The notes under the pieces are model-generated. The model was given only the letters and a program-made list of their open reading frames with translations, was not told the origin of the DNA and did not search any database. DNA of 64,000 bases, from positions 1 to 64,000 of the forward strand of contig JBFLXA010000015.1 in NCBI GenBank assembly GCA_040757575.1, given 5' to 3'. Source of the DNA: PFJX01 sp040757575. Lineage in GTDB: Bacteria > Pseudomonadota > Gammaproteobacteria > Burkholderiales > Thiobacillaceae. A program made the position numbers and the translations under genes. Position 1 is the stretch's first letter; the number at the start of each line of letters is the position of its first letter. Shown here in pieces: positions 36,500 through 47,049 of the stretch.

Positions 36500-39246
36500 G
36501 GCTGGGAGCGAGGGGGTGGGAGGGGTGGGTGATGTGCGGCAGATTGTCCTGGAGACGGGCGGTCCAGCAGCCATTTCTCCAGGCTGACCAGCAGGGCGAC
36601 CGTCAAGCCGACGCTGACGATCAGCAACCAGTCGAATCCGTCCATGGGCGTGCTGTGGAACACGCGCTGCATCTCCGGCAAATAGGTGAAGCCTAACTGT
36701 AACAGGGCCATGCTGGCCACGCCGAACCAAATCCAGGGGTTGCCCATCCAGGGCAGGCGCCAGACCGGCTGGGTCATGGAACGGCAGTTGAACAGATAAA
36801 AGGTCTCCGCCGCCACGAACACGTTCACCGCCATGGTGCGGGCCGCATCCAGGCTGCCTCCCTCCGCCAGCTTCCACTGGAACAGGCCGAAGGCTCCGAG
36901 CACCATGGCCACCCCCACCAGCAGCACCCGCAGGCCCAGGCGCCGGGTCAGCAGGGCCGCTTCCGGGTGCCGGGGCGGACGGGCCATGACGCCCCCCTCA
37001 ATGGGCTCGAAGGCCAGCATGAGTCCCAGCAGCACCGCCGTGGTCATGTTGATCCACAGGATCTGCAAGGGGGTCATGGGCAGGGCCACCCCCAGGATGA
37101 TGGCCGTGGTGAGCACCAGGCCTTCGCCAAAGTTGGTAGGCAGGGTCCAGACCACGAATTTGGTGAGGTTGTCGAACACCCCACGCCCCTCTTCCACAGC
37201 CGCCACCAGGGTGGCGAAGTTGTCGTCGGTGAGTACCATGTCCGCCGCTTCCCGGGCGGTTTCCGTGCCGCCACGGCCCATGGCCACGCCGATGTCTGCC
37301 GCCTTCAGGGCCGGGGCGTCGTTCACCCCGTCCCCGGTCATGGCCACCACGTGGCCGGCGGCCTGGAGGGCCTGGACCAGCCGCAGTTTCTGTTCCGGTT
37401 CCACCCGGGCGAAGACGTCGCAAGCCTGGGCCGCCTCGGCGAAGGCCCCGTCATCCATGGCCGCCAGGTCCCGCCCGGTGTAGACCCGCTCCACCCGGGG
37501 CATGCCCAGGGCGGCGGCAATGGCCTGGGCGGTGAGGGCATGGTCGCCGGTGATCATCTTCACCTTCACCCCGGCCTCCATGCAGGCCGCCACCGCCCGA
37601 CGGGCCTCGGGCCGAGGCGGGTCCATCATGCCCTGAAGGCCCAGGAACACCAGACCACCCTTGACGTGGTGATGGCCAAGGCCGTCCCCCGCCTCGCCGC
37701 TATGCCCCTTGCAGGCCAGGGCCAGCACCCGCAGTCCCCGGCCGGCCATGGCCTGGGCGGCCCCTTCCACCGCCTGGCGGGCTTCGGCTGTCAAAGCTTG
37801 TTCCCGACCGGCGGCATCCAGCCAGAGTTCGCAACGCTCCAGCAGGCGCTCCGGGGCGCCCTTCAGGTAAACCAGACGTTCCGGCCCCCGGTGGTGGGCC
37901 GTGGCCATGTACTGGCGCTCGGATTCGAAAGGCAGCACCCCCCAGCGGGGATGGGCCTGCACATGGTCCGCACCCAGACCAGCCTTGAGGGCGGCGGTGA
38001 TCAGGGCGCCCTCCGTGGGATCGCCCACCACCTGCCAGCCGGCTGTCTCCTGCCGCAGGGTGGCATCGTTGCAGAGCAGTCCCGCCAGCAGTGTTTCCCG
38101 CAGGGCGCCTGCCAGGACGGTGGGGGCCCCCGCTTCAAGAATCTGCCCCTCCGGGGTGTAGCCCACGCCGGTCACGTTGTATTCCCGCCCCCCGGCCCAG
38201 ATGCGTTCCACGGTCATCTGGTTCTGGGTCAGTGTGCCGGTCTTGTCGGAGCAGATCACCGTCACGCCCCCCAGGGTTTCCACCGCCGGCAGCTTGCGCA
38301 CGATGGCCCGGCGGGCCGCCATGCGTTTGACGCCGATGGCCAGCACCACGGTCACCGCCGCCGGCAGGCCTTCCGGAATGGCCCCCACCGCCATGGCCAC
38401 GGCAGCCATGAACATGTCGAAGGCGGGTTCTCCACGCAACATGCCCACACCAAAGGTCAGGGCGGCCAGGGCCAGGATGATGTACAGCAGCACCTGGCTC
38501 ATGCGCGCCACCTTGCGGGTGAAGGGCGTGGACAGGTCCGGCGCGGCGGCCACCAGGCTGGAGATGCGGCCCGTCTCGGTTGCCGCCCCCGTGGCCACCA
38601 CCAGGCCCGTACCCTGGCCCCGGGTGACCAGGGTGCCACTGAAGGCCATGTTTATTCGTTCGGCCAGAGGAGTTTCCAGGGGCAGGGCATGGGTCTGCTT
38701 GCCCACCGGCAGGGATTCGCCGGTGAGCATGGCCTCGTCCACCTGGAGTTCGTGGACCCGGATCAGGCGCAGGTCCGCCGGAACCTTGTCGCCGGCATCC
38801 AGCAGGACGATGTCACCGGGCACCAGTTCGGCAGCCGGCAGGGTGAGCTTCTGGTCCTGGCGCACCACTCGGGCGCTGGTGGCAAGCAGGCGTTTCAGGG
38901 CCGCCAGGGCGTTTTCCGCCTTGGCTTCCTGGATGTAGCCCACCACCGCATTGATGAGCACCACACCGAATATGACACCGCTGTCCACCCACTCCCCCAG
39001 GGCGGCAGTGATGGCCCCGGCCGCCAGCAGGATGTAGATCAGGGCCTGGTTGAACTGGGACAGAAAACGCAGCCAGGCAGGCTTGCCGGGGTGCTCCGGC
39101 AGGGTGTTGGGGCCATGGCGCAGCAGGCGAAGGGCGGCTTCTTCCTGGGACAGCCCCCCCTCCCCGTCACTGGACAGGTCGGCAAGGGCCCCGTGGACGG
39201 TGAGCCCATGGACAGCCAAAGCGGGGGGGGGAGCAGATGTTTTCAT
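36496..39246 (-). CDS. P-type cation-transporting ATPase (P2 class)
   Basis: The 916-residue inner-membrane pump has an N-terminal cation ATPase domain (HGALADLSSDGEGGLSQEEA), the actuator TGES (about 175), PEGLP in TM4 (about 292), the phosphorylation site CSDKTGTLT (about 332) and the hinge TGDGVNDAPAL (about 637). Overall length and PEGLP fit the Ca2+/Na+/H+ P2 group; the transported ion is not certain. The ATG at 39246 is used; another ATG five codons earlier is possible. The open frame continues much farther upstream but only as antisense of the HDOD gene. The CBS gene follows with a four-base overlap. Confidence 0.9.
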   Translation of the reverse strand: MKTSAPPPALAVHGLTVHGALADLSSDGEGGLSQEEAALRLLRHGPNTLPEHPGKPAWLRFLSQFNQALIYILLAAGAITAALGEWVDSGVIFGVVLINAVVGYIQEAKAENALAALKRLLATSARVVRQDQKLTLPAAELVPGDIVLLDAGDKVPADLRLIRVHELQVDEAMLTGESLPVGKQTHALPLETPLAERINMAFSGTLVTRGQGTGLVVATGAATETGRISSLVAAAPDLSTPFTRKVARMSQVLLYIILALAALTFGVGMLRGEPAFDMFMAAVAMAVGAIPEGLPAAVTVVLAIGVKRMAARRAIVRKLPAVETLGGVTVICSDKTGTLTQNQMTVERIWAGGREYNVTGVGYTPEGQILEAGAPTVLAGALRETLLAGLLCNDATLRQETAGWQVVGDPTEGALITAALKAGLGADHVQAHPRWGVLPFESERQYMATAHHRGPERLVYLKGAPERLLERCELWLDAAGREQALTAEARQAVEGAAQAMAGRGLRVLALACKGHSGEAGDGLGHHHVKGGLVFLGLQGMMDPPRPEARRAVAACMEAGVKVKMITGDHALTAQAIAAALGMPRVERVYTGRDLAAMDDGAFAEAAQACDVFARVEPEQKLRLVQALQAAGHVVAMTGDGVNDAPALKAADIGVAMGRGGTETAREAADMVLTDDNFATLVAAVEEGRGVFDNLTKFVVWTLPTNFGEGLVLTTAIILGVALPMTPLQILWINMTTAVLLGLMLAFEPIEGGVMARPPRHPEAALLTRRLGLRVLLVGVAMVLGAFGLFQWKLAEGGSLDAARTMAVNVFVAAETFYLFNCRSMTQPVWRLPWMGNPWIWFGVASMALLQLGFTYLPEMQRVFHSTPMDGFDWLLIVSVGLTVALLVSLEKWLLDRPSPGQSAAHHPPLPPPRSQP

Positions 39247-39313
39247 GGGGTTACAACCCATTGTAGCCGGGGCCACGGTGATATAGTCGCCCCACCCCCA
39301 ACAGCCTGTCCCC

Positions 39314-40150
39314 ATGAGCCCCCCCTCGGACAACGCCCGTATCCAGGCCATCCTGGCCAGCGGCATCAAGATTCCTCCCTTGCCGGAAGTCCTCCTCAAG
39401 GTCCAGGCCCTGGCCCAGGACCCGGACGCCGGCATCGGCGACATCGCCGACCTGATCCGCAAGGACGGGGCCATGAGTGGTGCCGTGCTACGGGTGGTGG
39501 GATCACCGGTGTTCGGCCTGCGCACCCGGGTGGAGACGCCGGAGCGGGCGGTGACTCTGCTGGGTGTCCCCCCCACCCTGGCCATTCTGCGGGGCATCGC
39601 CCTGCGCAATGCCTTGCACGATCCGGTGAGCCAGGCGGCCCTGGAAGTCCTCTGGCAACGCAGCGGCCACATTGCCCAGCGGGCCATGGCCCTGGCCCGG
39701 CATTTGCGGGGCCAGGGTATTTCCCCGGACCAAGCCTATACCCTGGGCATGTTCCACGATTGCGGCCTGGCCCTGGCCATCAAGCGTTTCCCCGCCTACG
39801 GCAAGGCCCTGGCCGGCCCGGATTGGCCAGACATACCCGCCCTGGACCAAGCCCACGACACGGATCACGCCCTGCTGGGTGGCATGGTGGCCCGCAACTG
39901 GCAGCTGCCGGAAGGCATCGCCCTGGCGATCCATCACCACCATCAGCCGGGAGCAGATCTGCCCCCGGACATCGCCCGTCTGACGGCAGTGCTGAACCTG
40001 GCCTGTCAGCTCCAAGCCCTGGCCAGCGGCACCCGGGACCCGGGCTGGGAAGCCGGCTGGAAAACCGTGGCCATGGAACATCTAGGCTTGAATGAGGACG
40101 CCATTGCCGATCTGGCCCGGGAAAACGAGGCCGCACTGGAAACCGACTGA
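39314..40150 (+). CDS. HDOD-domain protein
   Basis: The 278-residue protein is almost entirely one HDOD domain: IPPLPEVLLKVQALAQDPDAG (about 20), then LIRKDGAMSGAVLRVVGSPVFG and ERAVTLLGVPPTLAILRGIAL. A partial metal-like pattern follows (GMFHDCGLAL, AIHHHHQPG). HDOD proteins are related to HD-GYP enzymes but are generally non-catalytic and take part in signalling or motility control. It is divergent from the P-type ATPase gene. Confidence 0.85.
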   Translation: MSPPSDNARIQAILASGIKIPPLPEVLLKVQALAQDPDAGIGDIADLIRKDGAMSGAVLRVVGSPVFGLRTRVETPERAVTLLGVPPTLAILRGIALRNALHDPVSQAALEVLWQRSGHIAQRAMALARHLRGQGISPDQAYTLGMFHDCGLALAIKRFPAYGKALAGPDWPDIPALDQAHDTDHALLGGMVARNWQLPEGIALAIHHHHQPGADLPPDIARLTAVLNLACQLQALASGTRDPGWEAGWKTVAMEHLGLNEDAIADLARENEAALETD

Positions 40151-40276
40151 TTCCCTGTCGGCCGGCCCGCTAGGTCGTACCGGCAGGGCGCAGCCTGTGA
40201 CCTCGCTGGCTACGGCCTCTGATAGTCCGGAGCAGCACAGCGCGTCCGGGACAACCACAGCCCCTGCTTCCGGGAA

Positions 40277-41506
40277 CTAGCCTGACTGAGGCAACCAGCG
40301 CCCTGGATCGATGCCCCAGGTCTCGAATTCCTCGTGGCCGCTGATGCGGTCCTTGCAACCTTTCCAGGCCAGATCCAGCATTTCCGGGGGCAGATAACGC
40401 TGATGCACTGCGTGGTAGATCACCCGCACCCTAGGCTGCATGGGCTTCTCTTCGTGCTGTTCCACCACCACCGCCAGTCGCCCGCTTTCCAGCCGCACCA
40501 GGGAGCCGGTGGGATAGATGCCCACGGAACGCACATAGGCCCGTACCAGCTCCGGGTCGAAGTGGAACTTGCTCCATTCCAGCAGCCGCCCCAGGGCCGC
40601 CGTGGGACCCATACCCTTGTGGTAGACCCGCTCCGAGGTTAGGGCATCGTAGACATCGACGATGGCCCCCATGCGGCCGAACAGGGAAATCTCCTCCCCC
40701 TTCAGCTTGTTTGGATAGCCGCTGCCGTCGTAACGCTCGTGGTGCTGGCCGGCCACATCCAGGGCGATCTGGCTGATGCCTGGGGTGTTCTGCAGGATGA
40801 CGATGCTTTGCACCACGTGGGATTTCATCTTCGCGAATTCCGCCTCGGTGAGCTTGGCCGGCTTGTTGAGTATCTCGTCCGGCACCTTGGCCTTGCCCAC
40901 GTCGTGGAGCAAACCGCCGATGGCCACTTCCTTCAGGGTGGCCCGGTCCAGGCCCAGGCCCCGGGCAAAGGACACCAGCAGGGCGCACACGGACACGGAA
41001 TGCTGGAAGGTGTAGTTGTCGTGCTGCTTCAGCCGGGCCAGGGGCAGAAGGGCGTCCTGGTTGCGGAAGATGGAATCCACCATGTTCTCCACCAGGGGTT
41101 CCACCTTGTCCATCTCGATCTGCCGGCCCAGGCGGATGTCCTGGAGCATGCCCTTGACCACCCGGTTGGCTTCCTTGTGCAGGCTGCGGGCCCGCTGGAC
41201 TTCCTCGTTCAGGTCCACGCGCCGGTATTCCGCCGCCGGCGCCTGGAGGATGTCCGCCATGTCCTGGGCGATGGAGTCGTCCACCTGGGTCTGGGTGGGG
41301 GCATCGGCCACATCCAGGCCCTTTGCCGTATCGATATACACCTCGGGAATGCCCAGGGCCTGGATTTCCCGCACCTGCTTGTCGCTATGCAGCTTGAAAC
41401 GGTTGGAGACGAAGGGGTGGTCCATCCACGCACAGTTCAGGTCGTGGACATACATGCCCGGCTGCAACAGCCGGACGGAAACCTTCTTGACCGTATCGCT
41501 TTCCAT
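40277..41506 (-). CDS. DUF3391 + HD-GYP protein (c-di-GMP phosphodiesterase type)
   Basis: The 409-residue product has an N-terminal DUF3391 domain (about 6-110; VRLLQPGMYVHDLNCAWMDHP) followed by HD-GYP. The domain shows FQHSVSVCALLVSFARGLGL, LHDVGKAKVPD (about 202) and QHHERYDGSGYP (about 257). All core motif residues are present, so activity is likely. The C-terminus (YPTGSLVRLESGRLAVVVEQ, then YLPPEMLDLAWKG) is typical of DUF3391/HD-GYP proteins. It lies 33 bases after the STAS gene and is probably in the same transcript. Unlike the three island regulators it lacks a receiver. Confidence 0.9.
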   Translation of the reverse strand: MESDTVKKVSVRLLQPGMYVHDLNCAWMDHPFVSNRFKLHSDKQVREIQALGIPEVYIDTAKGLDVADAPTQTQVDDSIAQDMADILQAPAAEYRRVDLNEEVQRARSLHKEANRVVKGMLQDIRLGRQIEMDKVEPLVENMVDSIFRNQDALLPLARLKQHDNYTFQHSVSVCALLVSFARGLGLDRATLKEVAIGGLLHDVGKAKVPDEILNKPAKLTEAEFAKMKSHVVQSIVILQNTPGISQIALDVAGQHHERYDGSGYPNKLKGEEISLFGRMGAIVDVYDALTSERVYHKGMGPTAALGRLLEWSKFHFDPELVRAYVRSVGIYPTGSLVRLESGRLAVVVEQHEEKPMQPRVRVIYHAVHQRYLPPEMLDLAWKGCKDRISGHEEFETWGIDPGRWLPQSG

Positions 41507-41539
41507 GGCCTGAAGGGTAGTGCTTCAGACAATCATGCT

Positions 41540-41845
41540 TCAGACGATTTCGAACAGCTTCTGGAAATTGGCCGTTTCCAAGATACGCCGCACCATGGGC
41601 GCAGCTCCCTTGAGCTGGATCTTCTTGCCGGCGGGCACCAGACGTTCCTTCATCAGCAACATCATGCCCAGGGCGGAACTGTCCAGATACTCCACCCCAC
41701 TCAGGTCGATGACCACCAGGGTGGTCTGGGCCCGGTTCTGGGCTTCTTCGTAGGCATCCCGGAACGCCCGGTGCAGTTCGAACACGAATCGCCCCGCAAC
41801 GGTGATGGTGGACGTTGCGCCCTCATGCTTGATTCCACAACTCAT
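41540..41845 (-). CDS. STAS-domain protein (anti-sigma factor antagonist type)
   Basis: The protein has 101 residues, a single STAS domain. GAGGAG lies seven bases before the ATG. The central signature VVIDLSGVEYLDSSALGMMLL contains the Ser pair (DSSALG) that is phosphorylated in anti-sigma antagonists. No partner-switch kinase or phosphatase is encoded nearby. It is followed by the DUF3391/HD-GYP gene and probably cotranscribed, which would link partner switching to c-di-GMP turnover. Confidence 0.85.
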   Translation of the reverse strand: MSCGIKHEGATSTITVAGRFVFELHRAFRDAYEEAQNRAQTTLVVIDLSGVEYLDSSALGMMLLMKERLVPAGKKIQLKGAAPMVRRILETANFQKLFEIV

Positions 41846-41886
41846 GTCCGGCTCCTCGTGTCTGTAATTGCCCGAGCGGCCCCGCT

Positions 41887-44187
<2,301 letters not shown>

Positions 44188-44380
44188 GCGACAGGCAAGC
44201 AGAAGATAAAACGGGGGGCAAGCATGGTCCATGGCCCGGCACAGAACAAGGCTTGACAAGCTCGCCTGGGAACGTCTGGCGGCCACCATCCGGGGCGGAA
44301 CCTGATGGCACCGCACATGTCCGAATTGAAACCGTTCATCCGCCGGAAGCAGGGGTTGGTCCATCCAGCCATTTCTTCCC

Positions 44381-44408
44381 TAAAGTTTTTATCTAGACTT
44401 GCCGATAG
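44381..44408 (+). promoter_or_regulatory. Sigma-28 (FliA)-type promoter
   Basis: TAAAGTTT (44381-44388) and GCCGATAG (44401-44408) match the enterobacterial FliA consensus TAAAGTTT-N11-GCCGATAA at 8/8 and 7/8 positions. The spacer is 12 rather than 11 bases. It points towards the riboswitch and the DUF1631 operon, with predicted transcription start near 44415. A promoter of this quality by chance in GC-rich DNA is unlikely. Confidence 0.7.
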
Positions 44409-44441
44409 ACGGGCTGTAAAAGTGCATTGGATGTTTGAACC

Positions 44442-44532
44442 CACCCACTCAAGGGCAAACCCATCGAAAGGTGGGGGCGCAAAGCCACCGGCCTACCAGA
44501 CTTCGGTCTCAGGGCAGCGGGGCTGCAAGGTG
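44442..44532 (+). ncRNA. c-di-GMP-I (GEMM-I) riboswitch aptamer
   Basis: The segment closely parallels the Vibrio Vc2 aptamer. A P1-like pairing CACC (44442-44445) / GGTG (44529-44532) encloses AGGGCAAACC. P2 is CCCATC-GAAA-GGTGGG, capped by a GAAA tetraloop. The invariant CGCAAAGCC-x-CCGGCCTA follows. P3 is capped by a TTCG loop (AGAC-TTCG-GTCT) and holds the CCTA/CAGG tetraloop-receptor strands. The 3' strand AGCGGGGCTGC carries the ligand-contact region. It lies in the 474-base gap between tex and the DUF1631 gene, downstream of the sigma-28-type promoter, and should control that operon. Confidence 0.9.
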
Positions 44533-44619
44533 CGGAAGGTTTGCCGAAGCACGTCTGCTGTCGCGACGTACCGCTTGGCCAACCCCCATCGACCTGGAGT
44601 AATGGGATCGTTGGACTGG

Positions 44620-44650
44620 TGCCTGGCCTGACTCCTGTCAGTCCCGGGCA
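44620..44650 (+). promoter_or_regulatory. Hairpin next to the ribosome binding site, candidate expression platform
   Basis: TGCCTGG (44620-44626) can pair with CC...GGGCA (44644-44650), enclosing CTGAC-TCCT-GTCAG (44628-44641). The stem ends three bases before the GAGGG ribosome binding site (44653-44657) of the DUF1631 gene. No U-tract follows, so translational control is more likely than termination. The remainder of the gap (44188-44380, and 44533-44619) shows no other clear element except a possible nine-codon leader at 44602-44631. Confidence 0.35.
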
Positions 44651-44661
44651 GCGAGGGTGCC

Positions 44662-46998
44662 ATGGAAGACCTACTGAGCGAAATCAGGATGATGAGGAAT
44701 AGCGGACACGCACAACAGATGGATGGGGCTTTCACCGCCTTGTTCGATGAAATCCGGGACCTGGCCGTCGCGGAGTTGCCTGCTGCCCTGGGCCGGGTAC
44801 TGGACCAGAACAAAGGCGAACTCCTGGAGATGGCGGGCCACAACACGTCCCATGCCATGTACTGCCTATACATGGACACCTGGGACCAGATCAAGGCCCA
44901 CCAGACCACCCTGCGGGATATCTTCGGACGCCATCTGTTCCAGCGCTTTGTTGACGCACGGAGCCAGAGCTTGATGTCCCAGTCTGACAGGGGCATCAGC
45001 CTTTCCGAGTTGGACTTGGTGGAACCGGAAGAGCTGGAAATGACCCTTGCCAGCAACACCATCAGCCATGCCATCCGCCTGGCATGCAGTGAGGAGCTTC
45101 GTGCCCTGGACCATGGCATGGCACTGGTCCAGGAGGCCCCAACCCAGGACCACCCTCCCCAGCCCCTGGCACCCGAAGCGCTGGGCGAGGTGCTCATGGA
45201 GGTCATCCGCACCCTGCAGGCCAGCAACAAGATCAAGCTCTTACTGGTCACTCGCCTTAATGCCCACTTCCCTGCTGAGGTGAAGGCCTTGTACCAGCGC
45301 ATCAACAAGCTCTTCCTGGCCCGGGGCATCGTGCCCCCGGCTCCCCAGGCCGTGAGAGCCTCCTCCCCCGCCAGAAACGCCGGCCTGGAGGCCCCCTCCG
45401 CCGAGGCCCGCCCCCAGACAGACCTGTTTGCCACCTTGCAGCAACTGATGTCCATGGGACGCATCGGCGCAGCTCCGGCCGGCCCCCTGGGCATGCCCGG
45501 CGGGCTTTCCCTGGGTGGTGCGGGTCTCGGTGAAGCAGCCAACGAAAGTGTGGCAGATTCGGGCCAGGCCCTGCAGATGCTGACCCGCATCCAGCACGGC
45601 GAGGTGGACCACCTGCCGGGCGGCACCCTGGACCCGAAACTGCTCCAGGACGGTTCCGTCAACGTGCTCCGGGTGATCAAGCACACCGGGGCCGCCGGCA
45701 ACATGAACCCGGTGGACACGATGACCCTGGACATCGTGGCCCTGATCTTCGATTACATCCTGGACGATCATCGCCTGCCCGACGCCATGAAGGCCCTCAT
45801 CGGCAGGCTCCAGATTCCAGTCCTGAAGGTAGCCATGCTGGACAAGGCCTTCTTCAGCCAGAAGAGCCACCCGGCCCGCAAGTTCCTGGATCTGCTGGCA
45901 GACGCCGCCCTGGGCTGGAACCCCAAGGAAGGCCACGACAGCCTGTTCTACCAGACCGTGGACACCCTGGTGCAACAGGTCATCAACGAGTTCGAAGACA
46001 ATTTGGACGTGTTTTCCGAGGCCCTGGAAAGCCTGCAAAGCTTCCTCGACCTGGAAAAACGGCAGGCAGACGAGCGCTCCTGCCACCATGCCCAGCTGGT
46101 GCAGCAGACCGAACAGATGGCCCTGGTACAAAGTCTGGCCATCGACGCGGTCCAGGCCCGCTGCCTCAACCAGCCAGTTCCAGCTGTCATCCTGCGCTTC
46201 CTGCTGGGCCCCTGGGCCACCCATCTGGCCAACCTTTACCGTCAGGACGGCCTGGAAGGAGGCCCCTGGCAACAGGGCTTGGCCACGGTGGATGACCTGA
46301 TCTGGAGCCTGCACCCCAAGGCCAGCAAAGAAGACCGGCAGCGGCTGGTCGCCATGCTGCCCAGCCTGCTCAAGCGGCTGGACGATGGCATCAGCGACGT
46401 GCAACTGCCCCGGGCCGAACGGGACCAGTTTTTCACTGACCTGGTAAAACTACATTCCGATGCTGTCAAATCGGGCCTCCAGGGCACGCTCTCCCAGGCT
46501 CCAGGCGCGGAAACCGTGGATGTCCGCACCCTGCCGAGCACCCCCATATTCAAATTCGACGGCCCCGATCTCCACGAAGTGCCGCTACCCCAGGGGCAAA
46601 TGGAAACCGATGCCCGCATCCTGCGGGAGATCAGTTCCATTCCCTCCCCCCTGGACCAGGAAAGCGAGGAAATCGTCCTGGCCCCGCCCGAGGCACTCCC
46701 GCCTCCCACCGGGGACAAGAACATTGATTATTACGAACAGATCGTGGGCCAACTCAAACGGGGGGCCTGGCTGGAGTTCACCCTGGAGGACAGCACCAGC
46801 CTGCGGGCGAAGCTGGCCTGGGTCAGTCCCCTCCGGGGCACTTACCTGTTCACCAATCGGCTGGGGGAACGAGCGGTGTCCATCAACGCAGCCGGCCTGG
46901 CCCAGAAACTGCTTCAGGGCGAGGCCAGGCTGGTGGACAACACGGCACTTATTGACCGTGCGGTCAGCAGCCTGTTTGACCGGCTACGCAAACCCTAA
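44662..46998 (+). CDS. DUF1631 family protein
   Basis: This is a 778-residue soluble, mostly helical protein of the DUF1631 family, known mainly from gamma- and betaproteobacteria. The N-terminal half shows the typical dispersed pattern (AMYCLYMDTWDQIKAHQ, LDHGMALV, LYQRINKLFLARGIVPP). The C-terminal part (about 690-778, VGQLKRGAWLEFTLED, VSPLRGTYLFTNRLGERA) is beta-rich and resembles a small barrel, but lacks the RxxxR and DxSxxG motifs of PilZ c-di-GMP receptors. The biochemical role is unknown. GAGGG precedes the start. Control by a sigma-28-type promoter and a c-di-GMP riboswitch suggests a role in motility or attachment. Confidence 0.85.
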   Translation: MEDLLSEIRMMRNSGHAQQMDGAFTALFDEIRDLAVAELPAALGRVLDQNKGELLEMAGHNTSHAMYCLYMDTWDQIKAHQTTLRDIFGRHLFQRFVDARSQSLMSQSDRGISLSELDLVEPEELEMTLASNTISHAIRLACSEELRALDHGMALVQEAPTQDHPPQPLAPEALGEVLMEVIRTLQASNKIKLLLVTRLNAHFPAEVKALYQRINKLFLARGIVPPAPQAVRASSPARNAGLEAPSAEARPQTDLFATLQQLMSMGRIGAAPAGPLGMPGGLSLGGAGLGEAANESVADSGQALQMLTRIQHGEVDHLPGGTLDPKLLQDGSVNVLRVIKHTGAAGNMNPVDTMTLDIVALIFDYILDDHRLPDAMKALIGRLQIPVLKVAMLDKAFFSQKSHPARKFLDLLADAALGWNPKEGHDSLFYQTVDTLVQQVINEFEDNLDVFSEALESLQSFLDLEKRQADERSCHHAQLVQQTEQMALVQSLAIDAVQARCLNQPVPAVILRFLLGPWATHLANLYRQDGLEGGPWQQGLATVDDLIWSLHPKASKEDRQRLVAMLPSLLKRLDDGISDVQLPRAERDQFFTDLVKLHSDAVKSGLQGTLSQAPGAETVDVRTLPSTPIFKFDGPDLHEVPLPQGQMETDARILREISSIPSPLDQESEEIVLAPPEALPPPTGDKNIDYYEQIVGQLKRGAWLEFTLEDSTSLRAKLAWVSPLRGTYLFTNRLGERAVSINAAGLAQKLLQGEARLVDNTALIDRAVSSLFDRLRKP

Positions 46999-47049
46999 GC
47001 CTGCCCGGCCTGCTTCCGGGCCGGACATTGGAGATAGAGAGCTGCCACC

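Noticed and set aside
36967..40095. Long forward frame of 1042 codons
   Set aside because: It lies antisense to the P-type ATPase, whose catalytic motifs are all present, and runs into the HDOD gene in another frame. Its composition (Gly, His, Gln, Arg, Pro) is that of a GC-rich shadow.
40151..40276. Gap between convergent HDOD and HD-GYP genes
   Set aside because: No tRNA, small gene or clear terminator hairpin with U-tract could be identified.
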